Shown: positions 1-8,822 of the stretch, piece by piece
How positions within the stretch are numbered: position 1 is the first letter of the stretch
Layout: each line of letters starts with the position of its first letter
Source: Anaerolineaceae bacterium
GTDB lineage: Bacteria; Chloroflexota; Anaerolineae; Aggregatilineales; Phototrophicaceae
NCBI GenBank assembly: GCA_020634115.1
Contig: JACKCH010000011.1
Span: forward strand, 434,001 to 498,000
DNA length: 64,000 bases
Direction: 5' to 3'
Made by a program: the position numbers and the translations under genes
Notes under the pieces: generated by a model
What the model was told of the DNA's origin: nothing
The model's input: only the letters and a program-made list of their open reading frames with translations
The model's database searches: none

Positions 1-150
1 GGTTTCACCATCTGGACTGTAAAAAGCAAAACTTCCGAAACCGGTAGGCAGTTTAAAGTCCAGAATCGGAGAGTGTCCTTTACTCCACGTACTGATAACA
101 AGGGCTACCACTAACCAAAGCCCGCTTGTAATTCTCAGTCGTTTCCACAC
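1..150 (-). CDS. Secreted protein, N-terminal fragment (partial)
   Basis: A GTG-initiated frame at 150 runs off the left edge of the window after 50 codons without a stop. It starts with a basic stretch (WKRLR) followed by a hydrophobic segment (LWLVVALVIS), as in a signal peptide or membrane anchor. It then reads into a segment containing FAFYSPDGET, which resembles the SPDG motif of PD40/TolB-type beta-propeller blades. The upstream region shows only a weak GGAA element, so the start is uncertain. The function cannot be assigned from this fragment. The next gene on the same strand begins beyond a gap of about 225 bases that holds nothing recognisable. Confidence 0.4.
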   Translation of the reverse strand, partial: MWKRLRITSGLWLVVALVISTWSKGHSPILDFKLPTGFGSFAFYSPDGET

Positions 151-375
151 GCCGATGTTGTTCCGTTCTGTGAAAAGTCATTCCACACCATCCTACACTG
201 GGAGACAGACGACTTACCGCACGCTTTCCCGCCGATATAGGTACAGATTGGACACAGAACAACACCGAAGACTCGCACACCTCGCATATCGTGGCGCTGA
301 AGCCGTAACCGCCGCACCAAACACCCATCAAGTTAAAATGTCAGGGGGACGAAACCGCCCCCTGATGAATAGGGT

Positions 376-1734
376 CTACTCCGCCGAAACCAGCCGGATT
401 TCATCTATCCATAGTTCCGCCTCCAGCGACTTCTCCCAGTCGCCAAATCCGAAACTGATGTCACGAACATAGGCAGGGTCAAATACATCCAGCCCCTCAT
501 CCCCCATCCAATCGGGTTTCACGAAGTCTTCCCACAGCAATGTTACCGGTTCCCAATCGCCGACGGGCGGTGTCATTTCGGCTGCAAAGGGTGTGGAATC
601 ATCATGGTGTTCCGGGTCGGCGATGGCGATATACACATTCACCAGCATGTCGGGCTGGTTGGTTTTCCAGTGGAACGAGATACCACTGGCCGAACTCCAA
701 TCCTGTAACGGTTCAAAACCCATCCCGAAGTTGCCATACTGCTGCGGTGGCGAGCTAAAGGTGATATGAAGCGCATGTTCACTATCCACGCCGGGCGTGA
801 CCAACTCCAACGCACCGATTGCGACATCGGCATCACCATACGTCCACCAGCGGTCAACCAATTGGCTGGCATCCAGCTCGAAATCGGCAAGCATATCGCC
901 GGGCATCACCGCAGCGAGCGGCGCAGTGGTCACTGTTTCCGGCTGGACAAGCTGCGGCTGCACACTCGGCTCGCCAGGAACGAAATTACGGGCGGCCTCA
1001 TCCACGAAAGCCACCAGAATCGGCCCGACCATCCCGTTCGCCAGATCGTTAGGGTGGCTGTCCCATTCATCATCGGGGCGGTACTCAGTCCGCAGAAAAC
1101 CATCCTCGTCAGCCAACAGTGAAAAGAAATCGAACACAAATACGTTGGGATGCCCTTCCAGGTATTCCGCAGAGGTCAGGTATGCCGACCAGCGGCGGGC
1201 GCGAGCGGCGTTTTCCAGCGTGGTGGAATTGGGCACCAGCGGCGGGGTTGACCAGGCGATAAAGAGTTTATCCGGATACTGATCCATCACATCGCGGATG
1301 GTGAGATAGTAACGTTGGTAAGCGGCAAACATCTCCTCATCGATTATATCCGACGTGGGAAAGCAGCTTTTGAAGATAATGACATCCTGTTGCAGCATGT
1401 GGCTGAAGGTGTTGGTCGGCGGGTCGGTGAAGGGCTGCTGGAAGATTTCATACCAGCCGTCCGGGTCGGTGTTATCGCCCGGCACATCCCAATTGATACC
1501 CAGGTACTCGCCTGCCGGATCAACTAGCCCTTCGTCGTTATACCCATGATCCCAGAACGCATAGCCTAAATCTGTGAAAGCTCCCCGGAGATGCCCCCCT
1601 TGAATGACACCTAATCCGGTGGAGTGGTGCATAAAAATGATACTGATTGGCTCATTATCCTGGGCTGTCACGCTGCTAAACCCAACCAACAACAGCGCCA
1701 TCATCCCCAGAATGAACAACATACGCTTGCTCAT
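376..1734 (-). CDS. Secreted SGNH-like hydrolase with C-terminal carbohydrate-binding-like domain
   Basis: The 452-residue product has a signal peptide (residues 1 to about 24, ending VTA before QDN). It begins its mature part with a beta strand leading into FMHHSTG, where the serine sits where SGNH-type hydrolases place their nucleophile. The next 230 residues form an alpha/beta domain with FDFFSLL and a late DSHPND segment that could supply the catalytic Asp/His pair. After a short linker, residues 285-452 begin DFELDA and contain W-rich beta strands ending IDEIRLV, typical of CBM11/CIA30-like jelly rolls. The combination suggests an extracellular esterase or glycan-acting enzyme, but the substrate is unknown. 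A Shine-Dalgarno AAAGG precedes the ATG. Confidence 0.6.
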   Translation of the reverse strand: MSKRMLFILGMMALLLVGFSSVTAQDNEPISIIFMHHSTGLGVIQGGHLRGAFTDLGYAFWDHGYNDEGLVDPAGEYLGINWDVPGDNTDPDGWYEIFQQPFTDPPTNTFSHMLQQDVIIFKSCFPTSDIIDEEMFAAYQRYYLTIRDVMDQYPDKLFIAWSTPPLVPNSTTLENAARARRWSAYLTSAEYLEGHPNVFVFDFFSLLADEDGFLRTEYRPDDEWDSHPNDLANGMVGPILVAFVDEAARNFVPGEPSVQPQLVQPETVTTAPLAAVMPGDMLADFELDASQLVDRWWTYGDADVAIGALELVTPGVDSEHALHITFSSPPQQYGNFGMGFEPLQDWSSASGISFHWKTNQPDMLVNVYIAIADPEHHDDSTPFAAEMTPPVGDWEPVTLLWEDFVKPDWMGDEGLDVFDPAYVRDISFGFGDWEKSLEAELWIDEIRLVSAE

Positions 1735-1965
1735 GTTTTGACTGCCTTTCTGAATGCATCGCTGGCGTTCCGGCCTTGGCCGAAATAACCAGCTATATTC
1801 CGGTTTATTGACCGGAATGAGAGTGCCTTGGATTAAAGGGTTTCCCCGCGCAAATCAGAAAACGACAGCAACCTACTCTTATTGTAACCCGGCAATGGCT
1901 CATCAAGTGTTGTATTTCGGACAACACTGAGGTCTCGTATCATGACAGTGAAGCCATACGCGACT

Positions 1966-2346
1966 TCACGCCTTCTTCTTTTTCCCCTTTGCCAGATTTT
2001 CCTGCACGCGAAACTCCACGATGCGCGTAATCAGGTCGAAGGGAATTGGCCTATCCTTCGGAAACTGAATCGCGCCCTTGCTAGTTGTATAGGGTGCCAG
2101 GTCAGTCTCAAACGCTGCGATACTCGATGAAGCCGGATAAAAGCCGTAGTGATTTTTGAACGCCGCGAAATACACCAGATTGCCGTTTAACTTAAAGGTC
2201 GGTATCTGGTAACTAATCGCCTCTTTCGCATCGGGCGCGACCTGCCGGATGGTCTGCCGCAGTTGTTCCAGAACGGCCTGCACATCGGCGGGAAACATGG
2301 CGATATAGTCATCTATCGTGGTGATCTGTTTTTTAGACGCATCCAT
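1966..2346 (-). CDS. DUF1801 / YdhG-like protein
   Basis: This 126-residue cytoplasmic protein opens with TIDDYIAMFP and has the family pattern of DUF1801: a helical segment ending in PDAKEAISYQIPTF, then the paired strands LVYFAAFKNHYGFYP, then a C-terminal helix after DLITRIVEFR. It ends in a run of lysines. Family members adopt a frataxin-like fold and have been proposed to handle iron or small ligands, but no enzymatic role is established. The start is supported by GGGAGGAG upstream. It is a single-gene unit transcribed away from the neighbouring GDSL hydrolase. Confidence 0.8.
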   Translation of the reverse strand: MDASKKQITTIDDYIAMFPADVQAVLEQLRQTIRQVAPDAKEAISYQIPTFKLNGNLVYFAAFKNHYGFYPASSSIAAFETDLAPYTTSKGAIQFPKDRPIPFDLITRIVEFRVQENLAKGKKKKA

Positions 2347-2483
2347 CCTGATGTTCTCCTCCCTCGATTTGTCATATTTAGCTCATAGGTTCTATTTTAT
2401 ACAGATTTCCCATTGGACACAACCCGGCGGCTGTGCCAGAATACACGGGAAATACTCTATTCAATCCATAAAGGTCATCCACT

Positions 2484-3599
2484 ATGCCGAAACGGTTTCT
2501 GACTGCCCTCGCGTTAAGTGTATTTGGCGTGATCGTCCTGCTGGTCGCCCTGGAAGTCGGGCTGCGACTGTGGTTCGACACACGCGGCACGGAACACGAA
2601 AAGGCGCTGTATCTGTATGACCGCGCCACGATTGACGCCCATACCGCGCAGTTGATTGGTGTGCCGTACCTGAACTACACGCTCAATCCCAATTATGAGG
2701 ACGTGAACGCACGCGGCATCCGGGGGGAACTGGTGGCTGTCCCCAAGCCGGAAGGCGTCTACCGGATTATCGCGCTGGGCGGCTCAACCACCTTCGGTCA
2801 CGCCCTGAGTACCGAAGAAGCGTGGCCGGCGCAGCTTCAGCGGATTCTGCGCGAGGATTACGGCTACAGTCAGGTGGAGGTCGTCAACCTGGGTGTGCCG
2901 GGTTATTACAGCCTGGACTCGGTGGTCAGCCTGGCGACGCGCGGACTGGCACAGCAGCCCGACCTCGTGCTGGATTACGATAACCTGAATGATGCCGTGA
3001 TTCGCATCTACCAGGACCCGGCCTGTTACGGCGGGGACACGCCGCTCTATGGCTTCGGCATGGATCGCGGCATCTGGCAGACGGCGGGCGATGAACTGCC
3101 GTCCAGCACGCTCTACCGCTTCATCGCCTATGCGCTGGGACGGATGGATGACCCGGTGGCGGTGAACAGCCGCATGGCACATACCGGCTGGTGTCCCCCG
3201 GAGCCAGGGAACATCTCGCAGCTTGAATTATTGGCAGGCAACCCGCCAACCCACTTCGAGCGCAACCTACGCAGTATCGCGGCACTGGCGGAATCCGGCG
3301 GGGCACAGGTGTTGTTCTCGACGTATGCCTGGGATCGGGCGGCGGCGGACGCCATGCTGGCAACCGACCCGTCGCTGGATGGCACGCGCGCCCTGATGAT
3401 GGCGATTGACGAGCAGAACGCAATCATCCAGACCATCGCGGGGGAAACCGGCGAACTGTTTTTTGACGTGGCGGCGGGGATGGGCGACAGTGCGTACTTC
3501 CAGGGCGACCAGGTACACCAGGCCGCCGAGGGGTCACGGCGACAGGCGGAACTTTACGCACAATTCCTGGATGAGTGGGGCGGGATTCCGCATCCATGA
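2484..3599 (+). CDS. Membrane-anchored SGNH/GDSL-family hydrolase
   Basis: The 371-residue protein has an N-terminal transmembrane anchor (residues 5-26) and an extracytoplasmic SGNH domain. Block I is GGSTTFG with the nucleophile at Ser101, a later block contains DNLND, and the catalytic dyad near the C-terminus is DQVH (Asp342, His345). The family hydrolyses or transfers acyl groups on lipids or polysaccharides; the substrate is unknown. The stop codon overlaps the start of a broken DUF123 reading frame (ATGA). The last codons of this gene plus that DUF123 start are repeated near 10.2 kb, where the DUF123 gene is intact and this gene survives only as a tail. Confidence 0.75.
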   Translation: MPKRFLTALALSVFGVIVLLVALEVGLRLWFDTRGTEHEKALYLYDRATIDAHTAQLIGVPYLNYTLNPNYEDVNARGIRGELVAVPKPEGVYRIIALGGSTTFGHALSTEEAWPAQLQRILREDYGYSQVEVVNLGVPGYYSLDSVVSLATRGLAQQPDLVLDYDNLNDAVIRIYQDPACYGGDTPLYGFGMDRGIWQTAGDELPSSTLYRFIAYALGRMDDPVAVNSRMAHTGWCPPEPGNISQLELLAGNPPTHFERNLRSIAALAESGGAQVLFSTYAWDRAAADAMLATDPSLDGTRALMMAIDEQNAIIQTIAGETGELFFDVAAGMGDSAYFQGDQVHQAAEGSRRQAELYAQFLDEWGGIPHP

Positions 3600-3690
3600 C
3601 GTTTCCCACCGACAAAGGTAGTACATCCTGATTCTGCGGCTGCGCAAACCGGCGCAGCTGACGCCCGGCAGGTTGGGGACACTTGACATA
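3596..3690 (+). pseudogene. DUF123 gene remnant, frameshifted and truncated
   Basis: The sequence from the ATG at 3596 matches the start of the intact DUF123 gene at 10221 over about 95 bases (ATGACGTTTCCCACCGACAA against ATGATGTTTCCAGCAGACAA). One base is missing after AAAGG, which brings a TGA into frame after six codons. Similarity stops near 3690, where the intact copy continues for another 120 codons. As in the intact locus, the ATG overlaps the stop of the GDSL gene or its remnant. This is a left-over half of a duplicated junction and marks the left edge of the catabolic operon. Confidence 0.75.
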
Positions 3691-3711
3691 CCAACTCATC
3701 ATCCTGTCATC

Positions 3712-3740
3712 TTGTAATTATATGTTAATTAGCCTACACT
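3712..3740 (+). promoter_or_regulatory. Putative promoter with overlapping operator of the catabolic operon
   Basis: TTGTAA (3712-3717) and TACACT (3735-3740) are separated by 17 bases and could be the -35 and -10 elements. A perfect 17-bp palindrome with arms TAATTA and a 5-base spacer (3715-3731) covers the -35 and spacer. A dimeric regulator bound there would block polymerase. The GntR-type regulator encoded as the third gene of the operon is the obvious candidate. The region is AT-rich compared with its surroundings. Confidence 0.5.
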
Positions 3741-3793
3741 AGATAAAAATGAGGAGTTCTGCAACACGTGTTTTAGAAAGGAAATCGCTCCTA

Positions 3794-4750
3794 ATGGCTT
3801 CATCCACTGCTCTTGAACCTGCACCCATTCCCACCATGTATTTTGTCGGTGTAACAACGGGCAAGTCCTCTATCATGCGTGTTTTTCCCAAATGGTCCGA
3901 CATTCTCGGACTAGGGGCACAGATTAAAGGTTATGACTGTGTGCTGCACGCGCCTGCCGAGGATTACTTCAGGATCGTGCGCCACATCAAAAACGATCCA
4001 CTGTCAATGGGTGCACTAGTAACCACCCACAAGATCGACCTGCTCCACGCCACCCGTTCCGAGTTTGACTATCTCGATCCGTACGCCATCCTGTGTGACG
4101 AAATTTCCAGTATCTCCAAACGCGGGACTCAACTGCGCGGGCACGCCAAAGACCCGATCACCTCTGGGCTGTCGTGGGAAGCTTTCGTACCGCAGGGGCA
4201 CTGGGGCAAAACAGGTGGTCATGTGTTGTGCCTGGGCGCAGGTGGTTCCGCCGTTGCGATCAGTGCCTATATCGCCAGCCGCCCTGATCCTGCTGACCGT
4301 CCCAAGAAATTCATCACTGTGAATCGTTCAGCTGGCCGCCTGGAAACGCTGCGTGACGTTCACAAACAGCTTGACAGCGACATCGAGTGGGAATACATCC
4401 TGAACGAAGACCCGCTCAAGAACGATGAAATCATGGCCCAGCTTCCGCCGGGATCAATGGTCATCAACGCGACAGGCATGGGCAAAGATCGTCCCGGTTC
4501 TCCGCTGACCGATAACGGTGTCTGGCCGCAGAATGGGTTGGTGTGGGAGCTGAACTATCGAGGTGAACTGGATTTTATGCGTCAAGCAGAGCGCCGCACA
4601 CAACAGGACAATCTAACGATAGAAGATGGTTGGGTCTACTTCCTGCATGGCTGGACTCAGGTGATTGCCGAAGTTTTCGATGTCCAGCTTACCCCTGAAT
4701 TATTCGCACAACTTGACGCGGCAGCCTCAGAGCTGCGCCCAGCCCGCTAG
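3794..4750 (+). CDS. Shikimate-dehydrogenase-like oxidoreductase
   Basis: From the ATG at 3794 the product has 318 residues; an upstream in-frame ATG at 3749 is possible, but 3794 has AAAGGA at a workable distance. It shows the two-domain AroE layout: an N-terminal substrate-binding domain with GKSSIM, a catalytic-type lysine in TTHK (Lys80) and an aspartate in AKDPITSG (Asp120), then a nucleotide-binding loop LGAGGSAV and the NATGMG motif. AroE-family enzymes reduce or oxidise cyclic polyol ketones with NAD(P). No other aromatic biosynthesis gene is nearby and it leads a sugar-type catabolic operon, so oxidation of a cyclitol, quinate-like compound or sugar derivative is more likely than chorismate synthesis. 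The substrate is inference. Confidence 0.75.
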   Translation: MASSTALEPAPIPTMYFVGVTTGKSSIMRVFPKWSDILGLGAQIKGYDCVLHAPAEDYFRIVRHIKNDPLSMGALVTTHKIDLLHATRSEFDYLDPYAILCDEISSISKRGTQLRGHAKDPITSGLSWEAFVPQGHWGKTGGHVLCLGAGGSAVAISAYIASRPDPADRPKKFITVNRSAGRLETLRDVHKQLDSDIEWEYILNEDPLKNDEIMAQLPPGSMVINATGMGKDRPGSPLTDNGVWPQNGLVWELNYRGELDFMRQAERRTQQDNLTIEDGWVYFLHGWTQVIAEVFDVQLTPELFAQLDAAASELRPAR

Positions 4751-4763
4751 GAGGAGGCTTCGT

Positions 4764-5438
4764 ATGGCCCGCTTTGATCGTTTAACGGTTTACAATACAA
4801 TTTTGCAGGATGGCATGGTGCCGCTGTTCTATCATGGTCAGCTCGAAACTGCACAGGCGGTGGCGGGTGCGCTCGCCGAGGGTGGCAGTCATGTGCTGGA
4901 ATTCACCAATCGTGGCGACAACGCGCTCGAAGTGTTCAGCGGCCTGGTGAAATTCTGCGCCACTGCACACCCCAACCTGATTGTCGGCATCGGTTCCGTC
5001 GATGATGCCGCAACAGCAGCGCTTTTCATTGCACATGGCGCGAACTTCATTGTGGGGCCTACCTTCAATGAAGAGACAGCACGTCTATGCAATCGCCGCA
5101 AAATCGCTTACATGCCGGGCTGCGGCACACTGAACGAAATTGCCACTGCCGAGGAATTCGGTGCGGAAATCGTGAAATTGTTTCCCGGTTCGGCGGTTGG
5201 TGGCCCCGGTTTCGTCAAGGATGCCCTGGCACCCCGTCCCTGGAGCCGCATGATGCCCACCGGCGGCGTCACACCCCAGGAAGAGAATCTGCGGGCCTGG
5301 TTTGCTGCGGGCGTCGCGTGTGTCGGGATGGGCAGCCGCCTGCTGCGCAGCGATTGGATTGCCGCCGGGGACTATGCCGCAATCACGGCACTTACGAGCG
5401 AGACTTTAGCACTCATCGCAAAAATCCGAACGCAGTGA
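4764..5438 (+). CDS. KDPG/KHG-type aldolase
   Basis: The start at 4764 follows AGGAGG at good spacing, 13 bases after the preceding stop, giving 224 residues. The protein is a single TIM barrel of the class I Eda family: catalytic glutamate in LEFTNR (Glu46), Schiff-base lysine in EIVKLFPG (Lys138), and the phosphate/carboxylate loop PTGG. Family members split 2-keto-3-deoxy sugar acids (often 6-phosphorylated) to pyruvate and an aldehyde. Within this operon it would supply the carbon-carbon cleavage step. No kinase or dehydratase to make the classical KDPG substrate is present, so the substrate may differ or those steps may be encoded elsewhere. Confidence 0.88.
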   Translation: MARFDRLTVYNTILQDGMVPLFYHGQLETAQAVAGALAEGGSHVLEFTNRGDNALEVFSGLVKFCATAHPNLIVGIGSVDDAATAALFIAHGANFIVGPTFNEETARLCNRRKIAYMPGCGTLNEIATAEEFGAEIVKLFPGSAVGGPGFVKDALAPRPWSRMMPTGGVTPQEENLRAWFAAGVACVGMGSRLLRSDWIAAGDYAAITALTSETLALIAKIRTQ

Positions 5439-5452
5439 AGGGGCAGCGTATC

Positions 5453-6256
5453 ATGGTGGATTTTGACAGCCCTATTCCCTACTATATTCAGGTAAAAGAC
5501 GTAATACGGGGTCAAATCCGGGATGGCACCTGGTCAACCGGGGATCGTCTACCCAGCGAAGCTGAACTATGCGAGATGTTCTCCGTAAGCCGTACAGTCA
5601 TTCGTCAGGCACTTCAGGATTTGATTCACGAGGGCCTGATTAAGCGACGTAAAGGGAAAGGCAGTTTCGTCGCTCCCCAGAAGATCAACGAACAACTCGT
5701 TCAGAAGCTCACCGGGTTTTATCAGGACATGGTTGAGCAAGGGCTGAACCCGGTCACGAAGGTCTTACAGCAGCAGGTCATCCCTGCCAGCCCAACGGTT
5801 GCGAACTATTTGTCGCTTCGTCCCGGAACCCCAGTCACCGAAATTGTGCGACTGCGTTCCGTTGAGAATGTGCCGATCATGCTGGTGACAACTTATGTTC
5901 CCGTTGCCTATTGTCCGCATCTGGTGGACGATGATCTGAGTAATCAATCCCTGTATACACTCCTGGAAGACCAATATCATCTGTACATCGCACGTGGTCG
6001 CCGCACCATTCAGGCCGTCGCCGCTAAAGGACAGGGGGCGAAACTTCTGGACATTCCGAAAGGCGCACCGATGTTCCGGTTGGACAGTATCAGCTACCTG
6101 CCAGATGGTACACCGATTGAGTATTATTTCGCCTACCATCGGGGGGACCGAACCCAGTTTGAGGTTGAACTCGTTCGCACCCGTGAGCCAAACGCATTCG
6201 CGGGTCAGCTCGGCGATCTTCCCCCCAGTAATCACTTCTCGCCAGACACGCCATAA
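5453..6256 (+). CDS. GntR-family (HutC/UTRA) transcriptional regulator
   Basis: The 267-residue protein starts at the ATG after GGGG, 14 bases from the aldolase stop. Residues 1-72 form the GntR winged helix (PIPYYIQVKD, LPSEAELCEMFSVSR, GKGSFV). Residues 90-250 match the UTRA ligand-binding fold, with the typical VENVPIMLVTTYVP and DGTPIEYYFAYHRGD strands. UTRA regulators bind small carbohydrate or amino-acid derived effectors, often sugar phosphates. Its place inside the operon suggests autoregulation, probably through the palindrome in the promoter upstream of the first gene. Confidence 0.9.
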   Translation: MVDFDSPIPYYIQVKDVIRGQIRDGTWSTGDRLPSEAELCEMFSVSRTVIRQALQDLIHEGLIKRRKGKGSFVAPQKINEQLVQKLTGFYQDMVEQGLNPVTKVLQQQVIPASPTVANYLSLRPGTPVTEIVRLRSVENVPIMLVTTYVPVAYCPHLVDDDLSNQSLYTLLEDQYHLYIARGRRTIQAVAAKGQGAKLLDIPKGAPMFRLDSISYLPDGTPIEYYFAYHRGDRTQFEVELVRTREPNAFAGQLGDLPPSNHFSPDTP

Positions 6257-6268
6257 GTAAGGATAATT

Positions 6269-6847
6269 ATGAGAACCCTCCCCTTCACTTTGAAACTCCC
6301 TTTTGGTGACAGACCTTTGGAATGGGATAACTACATCGTTCGCACGCTCTCGTCTATGCAAGGGCAATACTTCGATCAAGCGGCGTACAGCAGCCTGTTG
6401 GCAGCAGACGATCAATTATTGTATGAGGTCTACGAAATCCTCGTCCCCAAAGTTGAGGGGGAACTGCTGCATGGTGTTTCTATTGTTCACCCCGGCAAGG
6501 TTGGCAACGAGTATTTTATGACCAAAGGTCATTTTCATGATGTGCTGGAAACGGGCGAAGTCTATTACTGTATGCGTGGCACCGGCATGATGGTGATGGA
6601 AACGCCCGAAGGTGACTCCCAGGTGCTGGGAATGTCCGCCGGGGAAGTGCTGTATGTCCCGCCACGCTGGGCGCATCGTTCAGTCAACACGAATGCTACT
6701 GAAGACCTGGTCATGTTTTTCATTTACCCTGGCAACGCTGGACACAATTACGGCACGATTGAACAAAAAGGATTCCGCAAACTCGTCGTCGAACAGGACG
6801 GCCAGCCGACCATCATTGATAACCCCCGCTGGCAGAACGCATCTTAG
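6269..6847 (+). CDS. Cupin-type glucose-6-phosphate isomerase family protein
   Basis: The 192-residue product is a single cupin with the archaeal-type PGI signature: KGHFH and TGEVY around residues 86-99 (metal ligands His88, His90, Glu97) and His136 in the second motif RWAHRSVN. Archaeal and some bacterial cupin PGIs interconvert glucose 6-phosphate and fructose 6-phosphate, and related cupins isomerise other aldoses and ketoses. A Shine-Dalgarno AAGGA lies six bases before the ATG, and it sits 12 bases after the regulator. Inside this operon it is likely an isomerase feeding the dehydrogenases rather than the housekeeping glycolytic enzyme, but either role is possible. Confidence 0.85.
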   Translation: MRTLPFTLKLPFGDRPLEWDNYIVRTLSSMQGQYFDQAAYSSLLAADDQLLYEVYEILVPKVEGELLHGVSIVHPGKVGNEYFMTKGHFHDVLETGEVYYCMRGTGMMVMETPEGDSQVLGMSAGEVLYVPPRWAHRSVNTNATEDLVMFFIYPGNAGHNYGTIEQKGFRKLVVEQDGQPTIIDNPRWQNAS

Positions 6848-6855
6848 GAGGAAAC

Positions 6856-7842
6856 ATGCCTCAGAATCTCAAAACGATGCGCGTGCTGGTGACGCCAACA
6901 TCTTATGCCAAACATGATCCACGTCTGACACAAATTCTGGAAGAAACAGTGGGTGAAGTCGTGTATAACCCGACCAGCCGCCCGCTGACCTCAGAGGAAT
7001 TGCGTAATTTGTTGCCCGGCTGCGACGGTTTCATTGCGGGACTCGATGTGATTGACCAGGCTGCGCTGGATGCAGCGGATCGCCTGAAGGTTATCGCCCG
7101 CTATGGCGTTGGCGTGGAACGGGTTGACCTGGAAGCGGCGCACGCGAAAGGTATCTGTGTCACCAACACACCCAGCGCGAACTCAAACGCGGTGGCCGAA
7201 CTCACATTGGGGCTGATGCTCGCCTTAGCGCGACAGATTCCGACAGCAGTGACGACGACACGGGCGGGCGAATGGCGGCGGCTGTCGGGCGTCTCGCTGG
7301 AAGGCAAGACGATTGGGCTGATCGGATTCGGCAATATTGGCCGGGCGGTGGCGCGGCGGGTCAAGGCTTTTGATACAACAGTGCTGGCCTACGACCCTTA
7401 CCCGAACGCGGCGGCGGCGGATGAACTGGGTGTGCGCTTAACCACATTGGATGACCTGCTACCGGCTGCCGATATTGTGTCGCTGCATCTGCCGGTCGTG
7501 GCGGAGACATTCGGCATGGTCAACGCGGCCTTCCTGGCACAGATGAAGCGCGGCAGCTATCTCGTCAACACGGCTCGCGGTGATTTGATTGACGAAGCGG
7601 CGCTGCTGGCGGCACTGGAATCGGGGCAGGTAGCCGGGGCGGCGCTGGATTGCTTCAAAGTTGAGCCACCTGGCGCGGATAATGCCCTGCTCCAGCTTGA
7701 GCAGGTGATCGCCACCCCCCATTCTGGCGCGCATACCGACGGCGCGACTAATGCGATGGGCTGGGGGGCGTTGGAAAATTGCCTCGCGGTGCTGCGCGGC
7801 GAACCCGCCCTGAATCCCGTTATTCCTTGTGAGAAGCCCTGA
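6856..7842 (+). CDS. D-2-hydroxyacid dehydrogenase (phosphoglycerate-dehydrogenase-like)
   Basis: This 328-residue NAD-dependent dehydrogenase contains the Rossmann motif GLIGFGNIGRAVA (residues about 150-162) and the catalytic trio of the family: Arg in NTARGDLID, Glu in FKVEPP, and His in TPHSG near the C-terminus. There is no ACT regulatory domain, unlike biosynthetic SerA, so a catabolic 2-hydroxyacid or 2-keto acid substrate is favoured. AGGAGG precedes the ATG by five bases. The stop codon shares one base with the start of the following lactonase-like gene, indicating translational coupling. The exact substrate cannot be read from sequence. Confidence 0.85.
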   Translation: MPQNLKTMRVLVTPTSYAKHDPRLTQILEETVGEVVYNPTSRPLTSEELRNLLPGCDGFIAGLDVIDQAALDAADRLKVIARYGVGVERVDLEAAHAKGICVTNTPSANSNAVAELTLGLMLALARQIPTAVTTTRAGEWRRLSGVSLEGKTIGLIGFGNIGRAVARRVKAFDTTVLAYDPYPNAAAADELGVRLTTLDDLLPAADIVSLHLPVVAETFGMVNAAFLAQMKRGSYLVNTARGDLIDEAALLAALESGQVAGAALDCFKVEPPGADNALLQLEQVIATPHSGAHTDGATNAMGWGALENCLAVLRGEPALNPVIPCEKP

Positions 7843-8792
7843 TGAACGCCCAGATACAGACGGTCACAGGAGCCGTTGCAGTCGATGCGATTCAGCTTGC
7901 TGACGGCCATGAGCATGTCTGGATTCAGCCAGCCGATGGCGTTGGCGAGGATGCCCGCATTGAACTTAACGATTACCCACGTATTCGTCAGGAATTGGCG
8001 AGTTTTAAGGCAGCCGGTGGTACGCTGCTGGTGGATTGTCAGCCGGGGAATGCGGGACGTGACACGCGCCAGCTCAGGCGGCTCTCCGCCGAGACAGGCG
8101 TGCTGATTACTGCAACGACGGGCGCGCATCAGCGTAAATACTACCCGCCGGATAGCTGGCTGTGGAGTGCGAGTGTCGATGAAGCGGCAGGCTACTTTAT
8201 CAGTGAACTGACCAAGGGCACGCGCGAGTCGCTGACGGAAGAATCCGGTGTTGAGCCGGTGCGTGCCGCCATCATCAAGATTGGCTATGAAGGCGTGATT
8301 GAAGGCCAGACACAGGTCTTGATGGAAGCAGCGGCGGTGGCATCACGGCAAACGGGCGCGTCAATTCTGTTTCACACCGAGATGGGGCGCAATGTCGAGG
8401 CGCTGATTCCGTTTTTTGAAAACCACGGTGTTCCTCCGCAGCGGCTCTATATGTGCCATGTGGATAAACGCCCCGATGTCGGGCTGCACCGTGAGTTGGC
8501 ACGCGCGGGCGTGCTGCTTGGCTATGATACCTTCGGACGACCTAAATATGATCCCGATCACAATGTGTGGCAGTTGATCCCCGCCCTGGTTGCGGACGGG
8601 CTTGCACACGGCATGGCGGTCTGTCTTGATTTCGCCTTCCCGTCAATGTGGCGTTCGTTCGGTGGTGAACCAGGACTTACGTTTATACAGTCAAGCATTC
8701 TGCCCCGTCTGGCGCAGATTGGGCTGGATGCGGCCACAATCAAGCGGCTGACAGCGCAAAACGTCGCCAACCGGCTTGCGTGGATGCGCTAA
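7842..8792 (+). CDS. Phosphotriesterase-family metal-dependent lactonase
   Basis: The 316-residue TIM-barrel protein has the binuclear metal site of the PTE family: HEH (His23, His25), a bridging lysine in KIGYEG (Lys146), His178 in LFHTE, His206 in CHVDK and Asp263 in CLDFAF. Known members with this pattern hydrolyse lactones, including sugar lactones and their phosphates, as well as phosphotriesters. Coupled directly to a hydroxyacid dehydrogenase and followed by an alcohol dehydrogenase, it most plausibly opens a lactone made by sugar oxidation. No signal peptide is present, so it acts in the cytoplasm. Confidence 0.85.
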   Translation: MNAQIQTVTGAVAVDAIQLADGHEHVWIQPADGVGEDARIELNDYPRIRQELASFKAAGGTLLVDCQPGNAGRDTRQLRRLSAETGVLITATTGAHQRKYYPPDSWLWSASVDEAAGYFISELTKGTRESLTEESGVEPVRAAIIKIGYEGVIEGQTQVLMEAAAVASRQTGASILFHTEMGRNVEALIPFFENHGVPPQRLYMCHVDKRPDVGLHRELARAGVLLGYDTFGRPKYDPDHNVWQLIPALVADGLAHGMAVCLDFAFPSMWRSFGGEPGLTFIQSSILPRLAQIGLDAATIKRLTAQNVANRLAWMR

Positions 8793-8822
8793 TGATGGCC
8801 TGATTGTCAAAGGATTTTACGC

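Noticed and set aside
3683..3688. TTGACA as the -35 box of the catabolic operon
   Set aside because: It lies in the DUF123 remnant and has no -10 at 16-18 bases; TTGTAA/TACACT further down fits better.
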